A DNA stretch of 64,000 nt, from NCBI GenBank assembly GCA_916048095.2, contig OU696573.1:5946918-6010917 (forward strand), read 5' to 3'. Positions within the stretch are counted from its first letter, which is position 1; the number at the start of each line of letters is the position of its first letter. The stretch comes from Sacculina carcini. Lineage: Eukaryota > Arthropoda > Thecostraca > Sacculinidae. The position numbers and the translations under genes were made by a program. Below the pieces are notes generated by a model. That model saw only the letters and a program-made list of their open reading frames with translations. It ran no database searches and was not told the origin of the DNA. Below are positions 10,029-20,826 of the stretch, piece by piece.

Positions 10029-10440
10029 ATATTCATCTGGTCCACACCGAAGACGGTCCCTCTGAGGTCAACCGAAGTCCACCTGAGGTCCATTAAGGTC
10101 CTCCTGAGGTACCAACAGAGGAGCCTCGTCCACCGATTTTCAACTCCATTTATTGTCTGCATAATACAATCCTAATGACAAACAACGTATTTCTATATTT
10201 AAGGCACACACCAGTTGGCACAATAAAAGTACATTTTTCATATTATATAACAGGTACACACAATAATATGACTGAAAGTTAGCCGGTGTCTCCGTTGCAA
10301 AACCCCTCAGGTGGACGCGGCCGGTCGAGCATTCAGCGGTCAAAGAAAAAAATGTTGTCAGTGAAGAAGCGGGTGATGGTCGGTCCATGAGTAGGCGTTC
10401 GGGGAGGAGCAAGTGACCGCCCGTTCGCTATACTGATTAT
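10029..10440. other. No gene seen; short GAGGTCC-type repeats
   Basis: The first 100 bases carry imperfect repeats around CTGAGGTC/CCTGAGGT. The rest, up to about 10440, has no open frame or motif I recognise. Confidence 0.5.
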
Positions 10441-11110
10441 GAGATGTGATTATACTCTTTATGTAGATGATCGGTGTGAATGTTTGTGATTATGTGTGTA
10501 TGTGTACGTGCAGAACGAAGGCGGTGGCAGTCAGACATCGTTGCAAGCACATTGACACCTGTGGTGGTGATTGGGTGCTACACTTATCATACTCTGTATG
10601 TGAATGTTGTGTGAATGTTCTGCGTGAATGTTTTTTGGCGAACGGTTAATGTAGTTATATTGTTGTTATTTCTGTTAGTGACTTGCATCATTGATCTGGC
10701 GATTGATTGCGAATGCTTACATGTGTTATAAATGTGTGCTTTGTGCGATTGTTTATGTGCGGTTTTTAGATGTGTATGCTGTCTTTTGTGTTAATAAAAA
10801 CCTATCCTTAGGCAGGGAGTGTTTGTATTGAGGCATTAGATAACACCACAGTATGTGTGTATGCATATGCATGTATAGCTTGCATAGGTGGTGTGTTAGC
10901 CTGGCGCTTGTATTCCAGGAATAGGCAACCGGTTCAACCGGTGATAGCTTGCAACATCAGTTGATCCTGACATATCATATGATATGAGCCTGTCTCAGAT
11001 GTTTCGCTATGACAGATTGAACACTGGAAGCAATTGACAATTTCTGCTCAGTGTGGCTGGTCGTGTGTATCAATTGCTTGTGCGTGTTACTTTACGTGGA
11101 TGTCTTCGTT
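10441..11110 (+). repeat. LTR-like relic, related to the LTR part at 17.2-17.9 kb
   Basis: A GT-rich non-coding stretch with an AATAAA at about 10793. The part around 10950-11010 (CTTGCAACATCAGTTGATCC and onward to GAGCCTGTCTCAGATGTTTC) matches 17695-17760 by eye, where it lies downstream of an integrase fragment in the usual 3' LTR position. This suggests a solo or fragmentary LTR of the same family. Borders not defined. Confidence 0.35.
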
Positions 11111-11424
11111 GCAAATATAGCGCTCGTGCACATGATCAGTATTATTATCGGAGTAATATCACAATGGTGACACCGATGTGATCTTCCATGAAAGGGGGAG
11201 GCTTTATTGACACGGCATTCACTGGAGCCTCAGTTGAAGTATGTGGAAATCTAGTGGTACTGGTAGTTTCTGACGTTATTGAAAATAAATAAAGGATGCA
11301 ATGCAATGCAATGCACCAAGTAGATAATGACGACAAGCGGGAGAAATGAACGACTAAGGAAAGTTAGCAGCTTAGGTTTGGTTTAGCAGGTAAGTGTGTA
11401 GGTAGGTATACATTTCGCCGATTT
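11111..11424. other. No gene seen; short AATGC microsatellite
   Basis: Contains GATGCAATGCAATGCAATGC near 11295 after an AATAAATAAAG stretch, which resembles the simple-repeat end of a LINE, but no coding part is adjacent. Nothing else recognised. Confidence 0.4.
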
Positions 11425-11690
11425 TTATTGCGTCAAACCTTTCGCACCAGTTGGTGTTTGATATATGTTGATCTTGGTCCAGTCTGTCATACCATGGAAC
11501 AAATTCAGTGAGGAAAAAATAGGTCCAGTTTTATTCCTGAGTCTTATTGTTGTTGGCCATAGTTCCAGCGTGTTTTTTATTGACAAGATTCGGTGGTCGG
11601 CCATGGCTGTGTCCTCTATCTGGACGCTGCTTACTAGCTCTTCATTGTTGGTCATGAAGAACCTAACCGTTATTCAGAGCCGTTGCGAGG
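11425..11690 (-). pseudogene. Possible LINE endonuclease C-terminal remnant
   Basis: The minus-strand frame MTNNEELVSSVQIEDTAMAD followed by HRILSIKNTLE resembles the end of LINE apurinic-type endonucleases ('TNNPDLVSDVEV...SDHD') and the linker after it. Only about 75 residues are readable and the domain's catalytic parts are not visible. It could be coincidence. Confidence 0.3.
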
Positions 11691-12371
11691 AATTATGGGC
11701 CCCACTCGAAGGCAGCACTTGGGGCCCCCATTATAAATAAATCACTAAATAATGAATGTATTTGTTAGACATAATCACATAATACGTGAAGCAACGGGGC
11801 CCCTCAAAATTCGGGGGCCCCCGGCCGGGGGTCCGGGGGGCGGTTTCTACTGCTCTGCCGTTACTCCTAGTGTTCCAATATGTGAACAATCACTTTATGG
11901 GAGATTTGTTCCCGAAATATGTATCCGATTCCAAAAGTGAGACCAGCATCGAATAGAATACTGGACGGACTCTGAGGGGATATATTTTGATTGTGTTTTT
12001 TTTATTATGCACAACACAGCACCCATCCAAACTTGACCTATTTCACAAACTTTAGTGAGTCTTTTAGGAGCTGCAAACAGTTAGTATACATTTGATGAAG
12101 TTTACTTGTTTTTAATTAGCAGTTGTATTTAAGTCCTAAGGAAGAAATTAATATAAATAGCAATGGAATCCACATAAAAATTAGACTGTGAGGGGGCGCA
12201 AAGTAAAATTGTACCCGCATGATAACACTATGAACTTGGGTGCAGAAATTTACCCAAAATTTATTTCTTCCACGCAAACGCACACACGCGCACACAAACA
12301 CGTGTTTTTTCATTCGCACGTATCATGCACATATTTTCATCCCCATAGATGCACAAATGTTATATTTGACG
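11691..12371. other. No gene seen; GGGCCCC-rich patch
   Basis: Around 11695-11840 there are facing GGGGCCCC/GGGGCCCCTC blocks that look like worn transposon ends, and the rest is AT-rich. No supported gene. Confidence 0.4.
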
Positions 12372-12560
12372 CAGTGACGGCGCCAGGTTTTTACGAGGGG
12401 TGTGGTTGAGTGGGAGATGGACTGAAAAAGATGCGGGGCTTGGCAAAACATGAGGAACCCTACTGGAAATGCTCATGGTAAGGATGTTTGGGGTTCAGGG
12501 GGATCAGCACAACTTTTGTAAAGCCTCTACATGTTCCCCTACCTCTTGGCGCCGCCAGTG
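12372..12560. mobile_element. Short hAT-like MITE
   Basis: 189 bases bounded by inverted ends CAGTGACGGCGCCAGG (left) and CTTGGCGCCGCCAGTG (right). Flanking 8-mers ATTTGACG and ATTTGAAT match at 6 of 8 positions, fitting the 8-bp target duplication of hAT elements. No coding capacity. Confidence 0.65.
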
Positions 12561-13103
12561 ATTTGAATACAATTCATGTCAACAGAATGTGATGGAAAAC
12601 AATAATTTTGCGTGAGAAATGAAAATTATTGGCTAAAATTGAGCCGGTTGGTATTGTACCGCATTAAAATCTTAAGGCATTCTATTTTTTTAAATCCTGT
12701 CGGCTTATCTGTAACCGTATTGTGGCTCTTGTACTGTCAACTCATAGACGACTCCACTTCCCATATGCATTACAGAAGGAAGTTAACACAGTGCCTGCTT
12801 AATAGTGCAGCTGCACGGATACATATGGTTCGAGGCTGCCGCGGACATGTGACGCGCTGCTGCGTCACATATCCGCTCAGTTGACCTTGAAAGGGTTACC
12901 ACGTCCCAGAAAATCGTAAGTTTTTAGCTGCATTCATGTGCTCTCTTTCCCATACTTCATATAAAACTGTTCCTAAAATAATGATCTAGCATTGAGCGAG
13001 TGAGTATATATTTTGATGATAAGTTATCATCAAAATCATCAAGTTATCATCAGTGTTATAATTGATAACACTGGGTAACAAAAACAATATTTTTGGACAA
13101 ATC
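12561..13103. other. No gene seen; small TGATGATAAC direct/inverted repeats
   Basis: The last 100 bases hold repeats of ATCATCAAAATCATCAAGTT type and a TTATAATTGATAACAC stretch. No gene is supported. Confidence 0.4.
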
Positions 13104-13111
13104 GTCTAGGG

Positions 13112-13976
13112 CAGCGGTCCCCAACCTTTTTTGCGCCACGGACCGGTTTAATGTCAGACAATATTTTCAGGGACCGGCCTTTGAGGTGTGGCGCATAAAT
13201 ACAACAAAATAACATGATATGACCTGCATGAAAACTGTGGTATTTTCTAAATATAACGCTAATGATAAACACAAATTCACTCTACCCGTTTGCTTCAACA
13301 GCGTCCTCTTAACATCGCAACAACAGCATAACAAGAGTAACGTCCTCTCTGCCCATGACACACTCTGGTCGCTATGATAACGTTTAAACATGCCTTCAAA
13401 AAAGATACACCACAAATACAAAGTGCATGAGAAAAAAAAACTCACCACAACGCTGAATCAGTGTGAGCCCTGAACTTGTTTTTCTGCAACCAGGCGGTCC
13501 CATCTAGGGGTAATAGGAGACAATGACACCCGAAGTGTGTGGCTTATGTCCAGTCTACTTCGTAATTTTGTTTTGGTCGCCGTCACTGCAGAAAACCCCG
13601 CTTCACACAGATAGGATGTCGAAAATGGCAATAGTGTTTTCAGCAATAGTGTTTTTCTTGGAAGTCGTAGGCTCCTCTTCTGTCTCATGGCTGGGCCTTT
13701 TCCCCTTCGCAATGAATCTTTCCAAAGACATTTGTTTTTTACTCATTTTGCTGGCTCCTGGGTTTCACGTGACCGAGAAGAGCGCCTTGACCTGCGTCAA
13801 AAGTGACATAGACGGATGTTACAGAGAATCGGGTAATTTTTCAAAATAAAACATCGTTCAGATTCCGAAATCAATAAAACGGAAGTAATGTAAGTCATTT
13901 ATTATTTCTCTGCGGCCCGGCACCAAACGACCCACGGACCGGTACCGGTCCTCGGCCCGGGGGTTGGGGACCACTG
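13112..13976 (-). mobile_element. Internally deleted hAT transposon with 8-bp target duplication
   Basis: 865 bases between inverted ends CAGCGGTCCCCAACCTTTTT (left) and, at the right, GGGGGTTGGGGACCACTG. An exact 8-base duplication, GTCTAGGG, flanks it at 13104-13111 and 13977-13984. The ends with GGTCCCCAACC followed by CACGGACCGG are those of a widespread hAT subgroup. It keeps only the C-terminal end of the transposase, on the minus strand, so it could only have moved with help from a full-length copy. Confidence 0.92.
13458..13712 (-). pseudogene. hAT transposase C-terminal dimerisation domain
   Basis: The frame contains LLPFSTSYLCEAGFSAVTAT then KTKLRSRLDISHTLRVSLS, which follows the hAT dimerisation-domain pattern ('FPTTYLCEAGFS..L..IKTKYRNRLD....LR.ALS') of the ZBED5/EPM2AIP1-like group, ending PRWDRLVAEKQVQGSH. 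The N-terminal BED finger and the catalytic core are absent, consistent with internal deletion of the element. The reading is from family memory; the domain match is strong. Confidence 0.85.
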
Positions 13977-13984
13977 GTCTAGGG

Positions 13985-15531
13985 TTTTCCAGCGGAATTA
14001 GACTGATTGTGATGCACTGAGTCCGAAAATGCTATTAGTTTTCCTATCAATATACTCATCAAACACCCGAGGTTTTGGAAGTTCTTTATCATGCTGTTGA
14101 TGAGTGTGGCGTGGTTTGCTGCTTTCTTGTTACCCAAGAAGTTGTTCACCACCTGCACAAGCGAACTCCAGGCGGCGCACTCCAGCATGTTCATGTATTT
14201 TTAGAACTCTGTGTCCTTTATGAGCTGCCGTATCTGTGGGCCATCGAAAATGCCGGCCTTTAGCTTACCAATGGTCACTCCAGGGGGGGCTCGCCACAGG
14301 TAGTTGAAGCACTTTCCATCTCTGTCCAGAGCGCGCGTGAACTGTTTCATTAGCCCAAGCTTGATGTGAAGCGGTGTGAACAAAATCTTTTCCCGGTCAA
14401 AAAGAGATTCGTATATGATGTTGCTTGCCCCAGGTTCTAATTGCTCTCGCGCCGGCCAATATTTATTCAGATAGGGTTGAGCTCCGTCTCGACTGTCCCA
14501 CTTACATATAAAGCATGGTTACTTTGTGTACCCAGACTGCTGACCAAGTAGAATTTTCACCATCTTAAGGTCGACGCAGATGAGCCATAGGTGCTACTGA
14601 TATTGGATTTTGTCGAGCACGTACTTGACTGCATCATATTTATGTTTAAGAGTTGTAGAGTGCGCAAGAGAAATTGAGGCAAACTCGCTCCCATTGTGGA
14701 TGAGCACACTCTTCAAAAGCGCTTGCTACTATCTATGAAGAGTCGCCAATCTCTCGGTTCATATTGAGGAGCGCCGAGTTTAACAAGGAGACCGGCGACA
14801 TCTCGGCAGTACACGAGGTCTTACTCCTGGCAGAAGTAGCTCATGTAGCCATGATTTCTTCTTCGAAAGAACGTGATACGCGCATCCTCGCCGGGTAGAT
14901 TTTTATCTTTGAATCTGGAAGTAAACAGCTCGGTGGACGTTTTAGACAAGCTGAGATCCCGAACCAGATCATTAAGCTCACATTGTGAAAAGGACTGTGA
15001 ACTATCTTGTGTTTCACACTCTTCTTGTGTATCTCCTCCCTCATATGCAGTGGTGGATTCGTCGTCGCTGTCAGGAAGCTCTCCGCATGCTGGTACTGGA
15101 AGTTATTCGCAGTGAGCAACTGGACGGCGGGCAGATGGAGGGTCGGGGTACTGAAGGCTGCTCCAATTTTTTCGGTTAATACCAGTAGTATTGATGGTGC
15201 AGAAGCAATAATCCGATTCATGGTCAGACGGCTCCCTCTAAACCATCGAGTCCCCAACTTCCCCAACAACAACAAAATCCCCAAGAGTTTACGTGCCCTT
15301 CGTCCACCGCCGGAGGTATTCCACGCACGTCATGTACACCATGTGCGGTGCCCAGGACTTATCTTGGTCAGCCAGCCTGACTTGAAAGTAAGCCTGGTAG
15401 GTGCGCTTCACCAAGCTTGTGATGCTTTTCCTGTGTATTGACAGCGTGTAATTCCCCCAAATGTAGCAAAAAATGTTTGGAGTATTTCTGCATGACCGCC
15501 GCGCCGAAACCATATCAACACCCTGAAACAA
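13985..15531 (-). pseudogene. Relic of a widespread unnamed Cys-rich gene family
   Basis: Read on the minus strand, the frames give an ordered protein: a Cys-rich N-terminus (NIFCYIWGNYTLSIHRKSIT, YQAYFQVRLADQDKSWAPH), then REPSDHESDYCFCTINTTG, a linker, ELNDLVRDLSLSKTSTELF, DWRLFIDSSKR, PCFICKWDSRDGAQPYLNKY, ILFTPLHIKLGLMKQFTRAL, and LVQVVNNFLGNKKAANHA. I recall this pattern from a multi-copy family of uncharacterised invertebrate proteins. Its function is unknown to me, and multi-copy spread suggests transposon origin. Several stops (for example after YFCQE, and within V*REP) and frame changes break it, so it is a pseudogene. The hAT lies at its 3' edge. Confidence 0.6.
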
Positions 15532-15837
15532 AAAATTAGTGAGCTAGTCAGGTAGACACATGGTTGTATCTCAAAAATTTAACCTGATTGTGCAAAACCA
15601 ATGTGATACTCCCACTCATAACACCAAAATTATCCTAAAGCAGCTGAGAAATCCCTGACGAGTTTTTGGCTGTTACCCAGTGTAATATATCGAGTATTTT
15701 TATTACCAAAAATATACATGGCAAGTATACTTGCCACCAGGCGTTGGCGATAACGGTTTGGTCAATTCTGAATGTACCGCTGCTTACGTGTAATGATATG
15801 TTATATATCTTGATTTTAGGTTGTCCCTGGATGAAAT

Positions 15838-16665
15838 ACATAACCCTATGATTGAAGAGGAATCAGATGAGAAAACTGAAGGCAGAATAGCTATCGAACC
15901 CTCCTAGGAAGCACCGGAAGCCGACACAGATCAGGATAGTGACGGTTCTGATGATGATCGATCATTTCGATCTACAACTCGGTGAACCTTCCCGTGATCA
16001 TTCTACTCATGAATGTTTTGAGTCGTAATGCAGATGATGATTACCGTCACATCGAATCAACTCAATATCTTCCATCAGAACCACCTAAAACAAAGCGACG
16101 AAAAAAACTGCATACAATTGGAATGATAAAATTTATCAGGTGGTAAATCTGGTCCCCGAATATGATAACGTGTCCACATCTCAGTATGTGCAGGATACAG
16201 ATAATGATGATGAAGTAACCTCAGGGCAGTGTAGTCAGGCAGCGGACACAAATCCTTTAAATATGTTTGAAGAAAAGTATTGGACAGAGGATGGGATTGC
16301 AACACTGTGTGAACAAAGTAAACATGCTCACCAGAAAGGCATTATCTGCACTGAAGTAAGTGAGGAGAATGTGAAGGTGTTTCTAGCGATTCTCATACTC
16401 TCAGGTTACAATATGGTACCTAACAGAAGACTGTATTGGAGTGAGCCTCCCGATACACAAAATAAACTTGTTATTGATTCTATGAGGCGCGACACTTCTG
16501 AACAGATAATGAGGTGCTTGCATTTCAAGGACAATATGGCTATGGATGGTGATCGTTTCTTCAAGGTACGACTTCTTTTTGAACACCTAAGCCAAACAAA
16601 TAAAGATAAGGAAAAAGTAAAATCATGTAGCATTCATGAAATCATGGTTTCATTCTACTGCAGAC
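15838..16665 (+). pseudogene. piggyBac transposase, N-terminal acidic part and start of the core
   Basis: An acidic N-terminus (MIEEESDEKTEGR, DTDQDSDGSDDDRSF) is followed by the DDE_Tnp_1_7 entry region: FEEKYWTEDGIATLCEQSKH, FLAILILSGYNMVPNRRLYW, then DTSEQIMRCLHFKDN and RLLFEHLSQ. These are typical piggyBac transposase features (cut-and-paste at TTAA). In-frame stops occur in the N-terminal part (for example after AIEPS). The core ends at SIHEIMVSFY, where the LTR fragment begins, just at the region of the first catalytic Asp. Confidence 0.8.
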
Positions 16666-17885
16666 ACCTATCGCGGTGTGTGTCCAGCACCGTCGAAGTG
16701 GAAAATGGGTGAGCTGAGTGTCAGCAAAGTATGGACCACGTTGTGCGCTGACTTCACTCACGTCGGACCTTCGCTCTACCTTTCACTGATTGACTGTGGA
16801 CCTTCGCGCTTTGTTGTGTGGAGAAGGATTCATTCCAGAAGCAGTCAAGAAGTTGCTGAGGTTTTCAATGAAGTGTTCAGCGAACGAGGGCCACCTGCCG
16901 AGCTGCTAATAGATAACTATACGTCATTTCGCGGTGGGACTTTTCTAGAAGTGATGAAAAAGTGGCACGTGAGAGTGACTTACAGGTGCGCGTACCGACC
17001 GGTGGGATGTGGCACAGTTGAGCGTTGCCATCGAACCGTTAAAACTATTGCAGCCAGGAAACGATGTACGGTGCTTGAGGCTGTCATGCTGTATAATATG
17101 TCTCCGTTGGAGTTGGAAGGCACCGATTGACGGCCTGTGGACCTAATTTATCGCTACACCGTGAGAATGCCTGATGAAGAACCAGTGTGGAGACGATGTT
17201 GGCGCCTCCGCGCTGAAAGGAGAAGACGGAACTATAAAGGGGTGTGGAGACTGTTGGTTTATTTGTGTATATATTTGTTGGCTTACATGTTCTTGCTTTT
17301 GCATTGATGGATTGAATATTTTGGCTATTTTGTGGGATAACAACAATATAGATGGTGGCTGAGGCTGTTGTGGTTAGTGATCAGCAGCTGCAGCCTGAGG
17401 TCTACGGAGAGGTGTGACCTTCCAGGGCCGAGGAGGTGCCAGCTGCCGAGAAGAAATCAAGAAGTCCGAGAAGACAGGCGCGAATGCCGTCCAGGTTAAA
17501 CTATTTTGTAGTGTACAGGAGGAATCCGATGTCGAGCGATCGTGGAGATCAAGGGGGAATGTGAGTGAATTGTATGCGTAGTGGGAGTGCTGATGCGACA
17601 GTCGCATGCGAGCGTGTGTATGCATGTGTGTGTATGTGTGTGTGCTGGCGTGCGCTCCGGAAACGATTGCTTTGCAGCTTGATAGCCTGCTGAGTAATGT
17701 TGCAGCATCAGCTGATACTGATAGATATCGTATGACGAGCCTGGATTAGGTGTCTCGCTTTCGCAGAGAAGAAGAGATCAGTGTACTGAGGGTGGCGATA
17801 CGTTGTGTTTGTTGTGGGACGTGTGGTCGGGAGGTGCTGTTTTCTGTGTATCTGTGTATATGACCGTGTACTGTTGTGTGCTGCC
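16665..17885 (+). mobile_element. LTR-element fragment inside piggyBac (integrase plus LTR-like part)
   Basis: The frame at about 16670-17130 carries the integrase of the same gypsy-type group as the 54-kb element: APSKWKMGELSVSKVWTTL, LSLIDCGPSRFVVWRR, PAELLIDNYTSFRG, GTVERCHRTVKTIAARKR. A GT-rich non-coding part follows, similar in places to 10.9-11.0 kb and probably LTR. Gag and RT are not present. Partial fossil, inserted into or fused with the piggyBac copy. Confidence 0.7.
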
Positions 17886-17889
17886 AATT

Positions 17890-18105
17890 TTCTTTAATTT
17901 TCTGCCACATTCAATACACATTTATAATCAGCACATGGGCGGCGTTGATGTGTTCGATCAGCAAATGGCAGCTTATCGATGCAGAATCAGATATATAAAG
18001 TGGTGGTGTCTCCTTTTTGCATGGACTGTGAACGCTCAGGTTGTAAATGGATGGAAACTCTCCAGGAACAACGATAAGAAAATTAGTTTGCTGGACTCTG
18101 CATGA
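17890..18105 (+). pseudogene. piggyBac transposase, C-terminal part of the core
   Basis: PHSIHIYNQHMGGVDVFDQQ then RCRIRYIKWWCLLFAW is the conserved end of the piggyBac catalytic domain ('YN..MGGVD..DQ....Y......KWW...F'). A Cys-rich tail continues in register with the family beyond the SINE at 18236-18345: CRQCGGRTIYFCSLCNIPVH, PECMK, a zinc-binding domain used for target binding. A stop after LDSA and the SINE separate the two. Confidence 0.8.
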
Positions 18106-18114
18106 CAACTGGCG

Positions 18115-18233
18115 AGGAGAGCGTCGGTTCTCTGGTGGCAGCGAGCTGCACGGAACACACCTGTGTTATAATTAGCTTCGGATTATTCCAGTGTAGCAGC
18201 TGTCGCTTAGGCCTTTAAACTTTAACCTTTAAT
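18115..18233 (+). mobile_element. SINE family A, tail fragment
   Basis: Matches the last 115 bases of the complete SINE at 9590-9920: GGTTCTCTGGTGGCAGCGAG, TCCAGTGTAGCAGCTGTC, and the end GCCTTTAAACTTTAACC. It is 5'-truncated, as is usual for LINE-mobilised copies, and lies inside the piggyBac gene. Confidence 0.8.
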
Positions 18234-18360
18234 TTGACAAGACAAGAGTCATTTCAACAAGTGTCGGCAGTGTGGTGGACGCACCATCTATTTTTGCAGT
18301 TTATGCAATATTCCTGTTCACCCTGAATGTATGAAATGATGTGAAGTTTGGCAATTTTGT

Positions 18361-19763
18361 CAATTGCATTTTATTTTGTTTGCCTTGTTTCTTTATGTTA
18401 TTACCGGTTGGCAAGTATATTTGCCATCATCTATTTGAGAATATAATAATAAATATTTTTTCTTTTTATACGTAAATGTGATCAAAATATAGCATTCTCA
18501 TGTAAATTTGAATTTCAGTTGTCATCCAGTAATTATCGGCATTAATGGGTTAGCAGGGAATGCCTATTGAATTGTTTTGTCTAATTTTACAGAGCTTTGG
18601 TTCTGGCTTGCAAGTGTTGAAAAGAATCATTATGCGACCCGCGCTCGTATTTTTTCATTTACCCGACTCTCAACAAAATGTTTGCCTACCCCTGATCTAT
18701 TGGGATGACATGCGGCTCCACTGCGCTCAGTCACAATGTTCATTGGGCCCAAAACAACACATACATAGGTCACAAACAATATTTTACATGGAATTGGTAT
18801 CCTGATGTCCGTAGTCACATGCTATATTTTGAACTTTTTGCAGTGGAAATATTCTTTTAGGGCATCAAAGCTTGTTCATCGTATTTGGTGAACAGTTTAA
18901 TTTTCGTATTACAACGATTAATACTGATTGCTTCATTCTTATACGGCCAAATTTTGTATTACTATTTATACCCTATTCGCACCACTGGTGATCGGTTGTT
19001 CATCTTCAAGACTAGCAGTCAATCGCACCTTAGTAGTAGACAATATCATCTTTACGCAGATGCTTAGATAATTCATAGGTAAACATTCATGATGTAGATT
19101 ATGTATTCTCTGACATCGGTTTCCAACAAAATGCGCGATCTACTGCTATATATACACTGTATATGTACACTCACTGTCACTGTATATTATACAATGATTG
19201 TTAAGTTTGAGTGTATGTGTGTATGTTAGCGTGTGCATTAGTATCATCTCGGATATATGTAATCGGGTACACGTAACGAAATTACATATTTCGATTGAGC
19301 AAGCGCGTTCAGTTCATAACGAGAGTATCTTTTATTATAGTTGAATTTAACTTATTTTCATTGTTTCTACAGCTAACGGAAATGCAAGCGCTAAATCAGA
19401 TGATATGGTCTTTGGTAGGCGCCATTCGTTCCTTGTAAATATTAATGTGTTATATTTATGTATACATGCTACGTTATTCGTTACACTATCGTATAAATTT
19501 GATGAAAAATGTTGTAGGACGTTCTTCCAAACTATTGTCTGCCCGAAACATGTGTAGTGTATTGAACCATGTCCTAGGGAACCACACATAATTAAAACAT
19601 AATCTTGTTTTGTGTTTAAATGTTTTGTATGCATGCATAAGTGACGTTTGTACAGTTTTTGAATTGCCTACGTCCATGTTCGCTTGTTCATGTGCATCAA
19701 CGTGCCTGTGTATTTGCCATTCATGTGTATTGCCTATTTAGATAAACTGTAATGTATTGTGTA
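18361..19763. other. No gene seen
   Basis: AT-rich with short scattered frames only. ATTAATGGGTTAGCAGGG near 18542 could be a worn piggyBac edge (GGGTTA). Nothing else recognised up to the SINE. Confidence 0.5.
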
Positions 19764-19773
19764 TGTGGATGTA

Positions 19774-19975
19774 TGTTTTTTTTAATTCGGGGAGAATGAT
19801 AGGACAGAAGAAAGCTGCCGTTACAGTGGGGGTACCAACTCTGCTGAATTATTGCGCCCCCATCGGTCCTGACAGTAGTATCTTGGAGAAAGGAAGCAGA
19901 GGGTCCGCTTTTAGTCGCCTCTTACGACACGCAGCGGGTACGGCGGCAGTATTCCTTTCCCCTGACCGCAGGGAC
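19774..19975 (-). mobile_element. Poly(A) SINE (family B), copy 1, 10-bp target duplication
   Basis: About 200 bases reading on the minus strand from TCCCTGCGGTCAGGGG through TGCCGCCGTACCCGCTGCG and GTCGTAAGAGGCGAC to a poly(A) end (poly-T at 19776-19783 on the plus strand). A direct repeat, TGTGGATGTA, flanks it at 19764-19773 and 19976-19985. Near-identical copies lie at 51470 and 53059. The GTCGTAAGAGGCGACTAAA core resembles a conserved SINE central domain (Meta type, from memory). Confidence 0.9.
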
Positions 19976-20132
19976 TGTGGATGTACGTGTTGCGCCCCGG
20001 TCCTATATGCATTTAGTCGCGTGCAGCATGCTTTGCGCAAAAGCATAACCGTTTTGACCACTATCAGCGCGGGTTTATGTGGTTGTCGGACACACTTCCG
20101 GTGCACTCCGACTACGGCATGAACCATCGGGC

Positions 20133-20168
20133 TATATAAGGGGGCGCAGAATGCTGAGTGGGATCATT
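20133..20168 (+). promoter_or_regulatory. TATA box plus initiator-like site
   Basis: TATATAAG at 20133-20140, then TCATT at 20164-20168, the arthropod initiator pattern at about the normal 30-base spacing. The G/C-rich AAGGGGGCGCAG between them is also promoter-like. No coding frame downstream is convincing; three histone-like hairpins begin about 190 bases later. Confidence 0.45.
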
Positions 20169-20356
20169 GTTCCTGCGCACTCACCACTCTCTCCAGCAAC
20201 ACTGCAGGCACATCTTCAACTGCTCCTCTGCAATACTCGCCTTGTGTTTAATGTTATTTCGCCGTGCTGTTTTGCAAGTCTACGCTGTAATTGCTAATAC
20301 ACTGGAAAAACCCAGCTGCTTTTTCTGCATTGTAACGTACCCACAGCATCTCTTCA

Positions 20357-20460
20357 CGCCTTTTTAAAGGCGCACTCGTTTAGCGATTACACCTCATATG
20401 CGCCTTTATAAAGGCCAATTTTGTCAACGAATTCCGCAATTTTACGCCTTGCTAAAGGCG
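20357..20460 (+). repeat. Three hairpins of histone 3'-end type at exact 44-base spacing
   Basis: CGCCTTTTTAAAGGCG (20357), CGCCTTTATAAAGGCC (20401) and CGCCTTGCTAAAGGCG (20445). The first has the 6-bp stem and TTTA loop of a histone mRNA stem-loop, with the outer G-C turned to C-G. The same core, GGCCTTTTTAAAGGCC, ends the H4 copy in this window. No histone frame lies upstream here. Confidence 0.6.
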
Positions 20461-20721
20461 ACTAATTGGTGAATTCTTGCGCAATCGTGGTGGCCCTTGT
20501 GCAGCAGTCCATGCAGCGGGTTATTCACGCCGGTTGCCATGCTACCAACAGTTTTTCCTAACGAAAAATGTGTTCTTTCAATTATGACATTAAAATTGGC
20601 GATTCTTCAGAACATTTCGTATGAACACTACAGTCAATGTGCTAGGTTTGTAAAAAACTTGTGGGTGACCCTTGTTTCTAGGTATGCACAAAATATGTGC
20701 CAGTTGGGTATAAATTAACAG

Positions 20722-20826
20722 GTTTTGTGTTCAGGTTGTGTGCTCACGTTGTGTGTTCACGTTGTGTGTTCACGTTGTGTGTTCAGGTTGTGTGTTCAGG
20801 TTGTGTGTTCAGGCTGTGTGTGTGGA
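20722..20826 (+). repeat. 13-bp minisatellite (TTGTGTGTTCACG)
   Basis: About seven or eight direct copies of TTGTGTGTTCACG/TTGTGTGTTCAGG, directly before the second piggyBac. Confidence 0.85.

Larger units (their letters stand above)
15640..18360 (+). mobile_element. piggyBac transposon (copy 1), split by two later insertions
   Basis: Transposase pieces on the plus strand at 15838-16665 and 17890-18105 and a C-terminal zinc segment at 18236-18345 belong to one piggyBac element in correct order. The gaps are filled by an LTR-element fragment (about 16665-17885) and a SINE tail (18115-18233). Near both edges a short palindrome occurs: TGGCAAGTATACTTGCCA at about 15719 and TTGGCAAGTATATTTGCCAT at about 18408, likely subterminal repeats of the element. 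Exact TTAA borders were not fixed. Confidence 0.75.
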
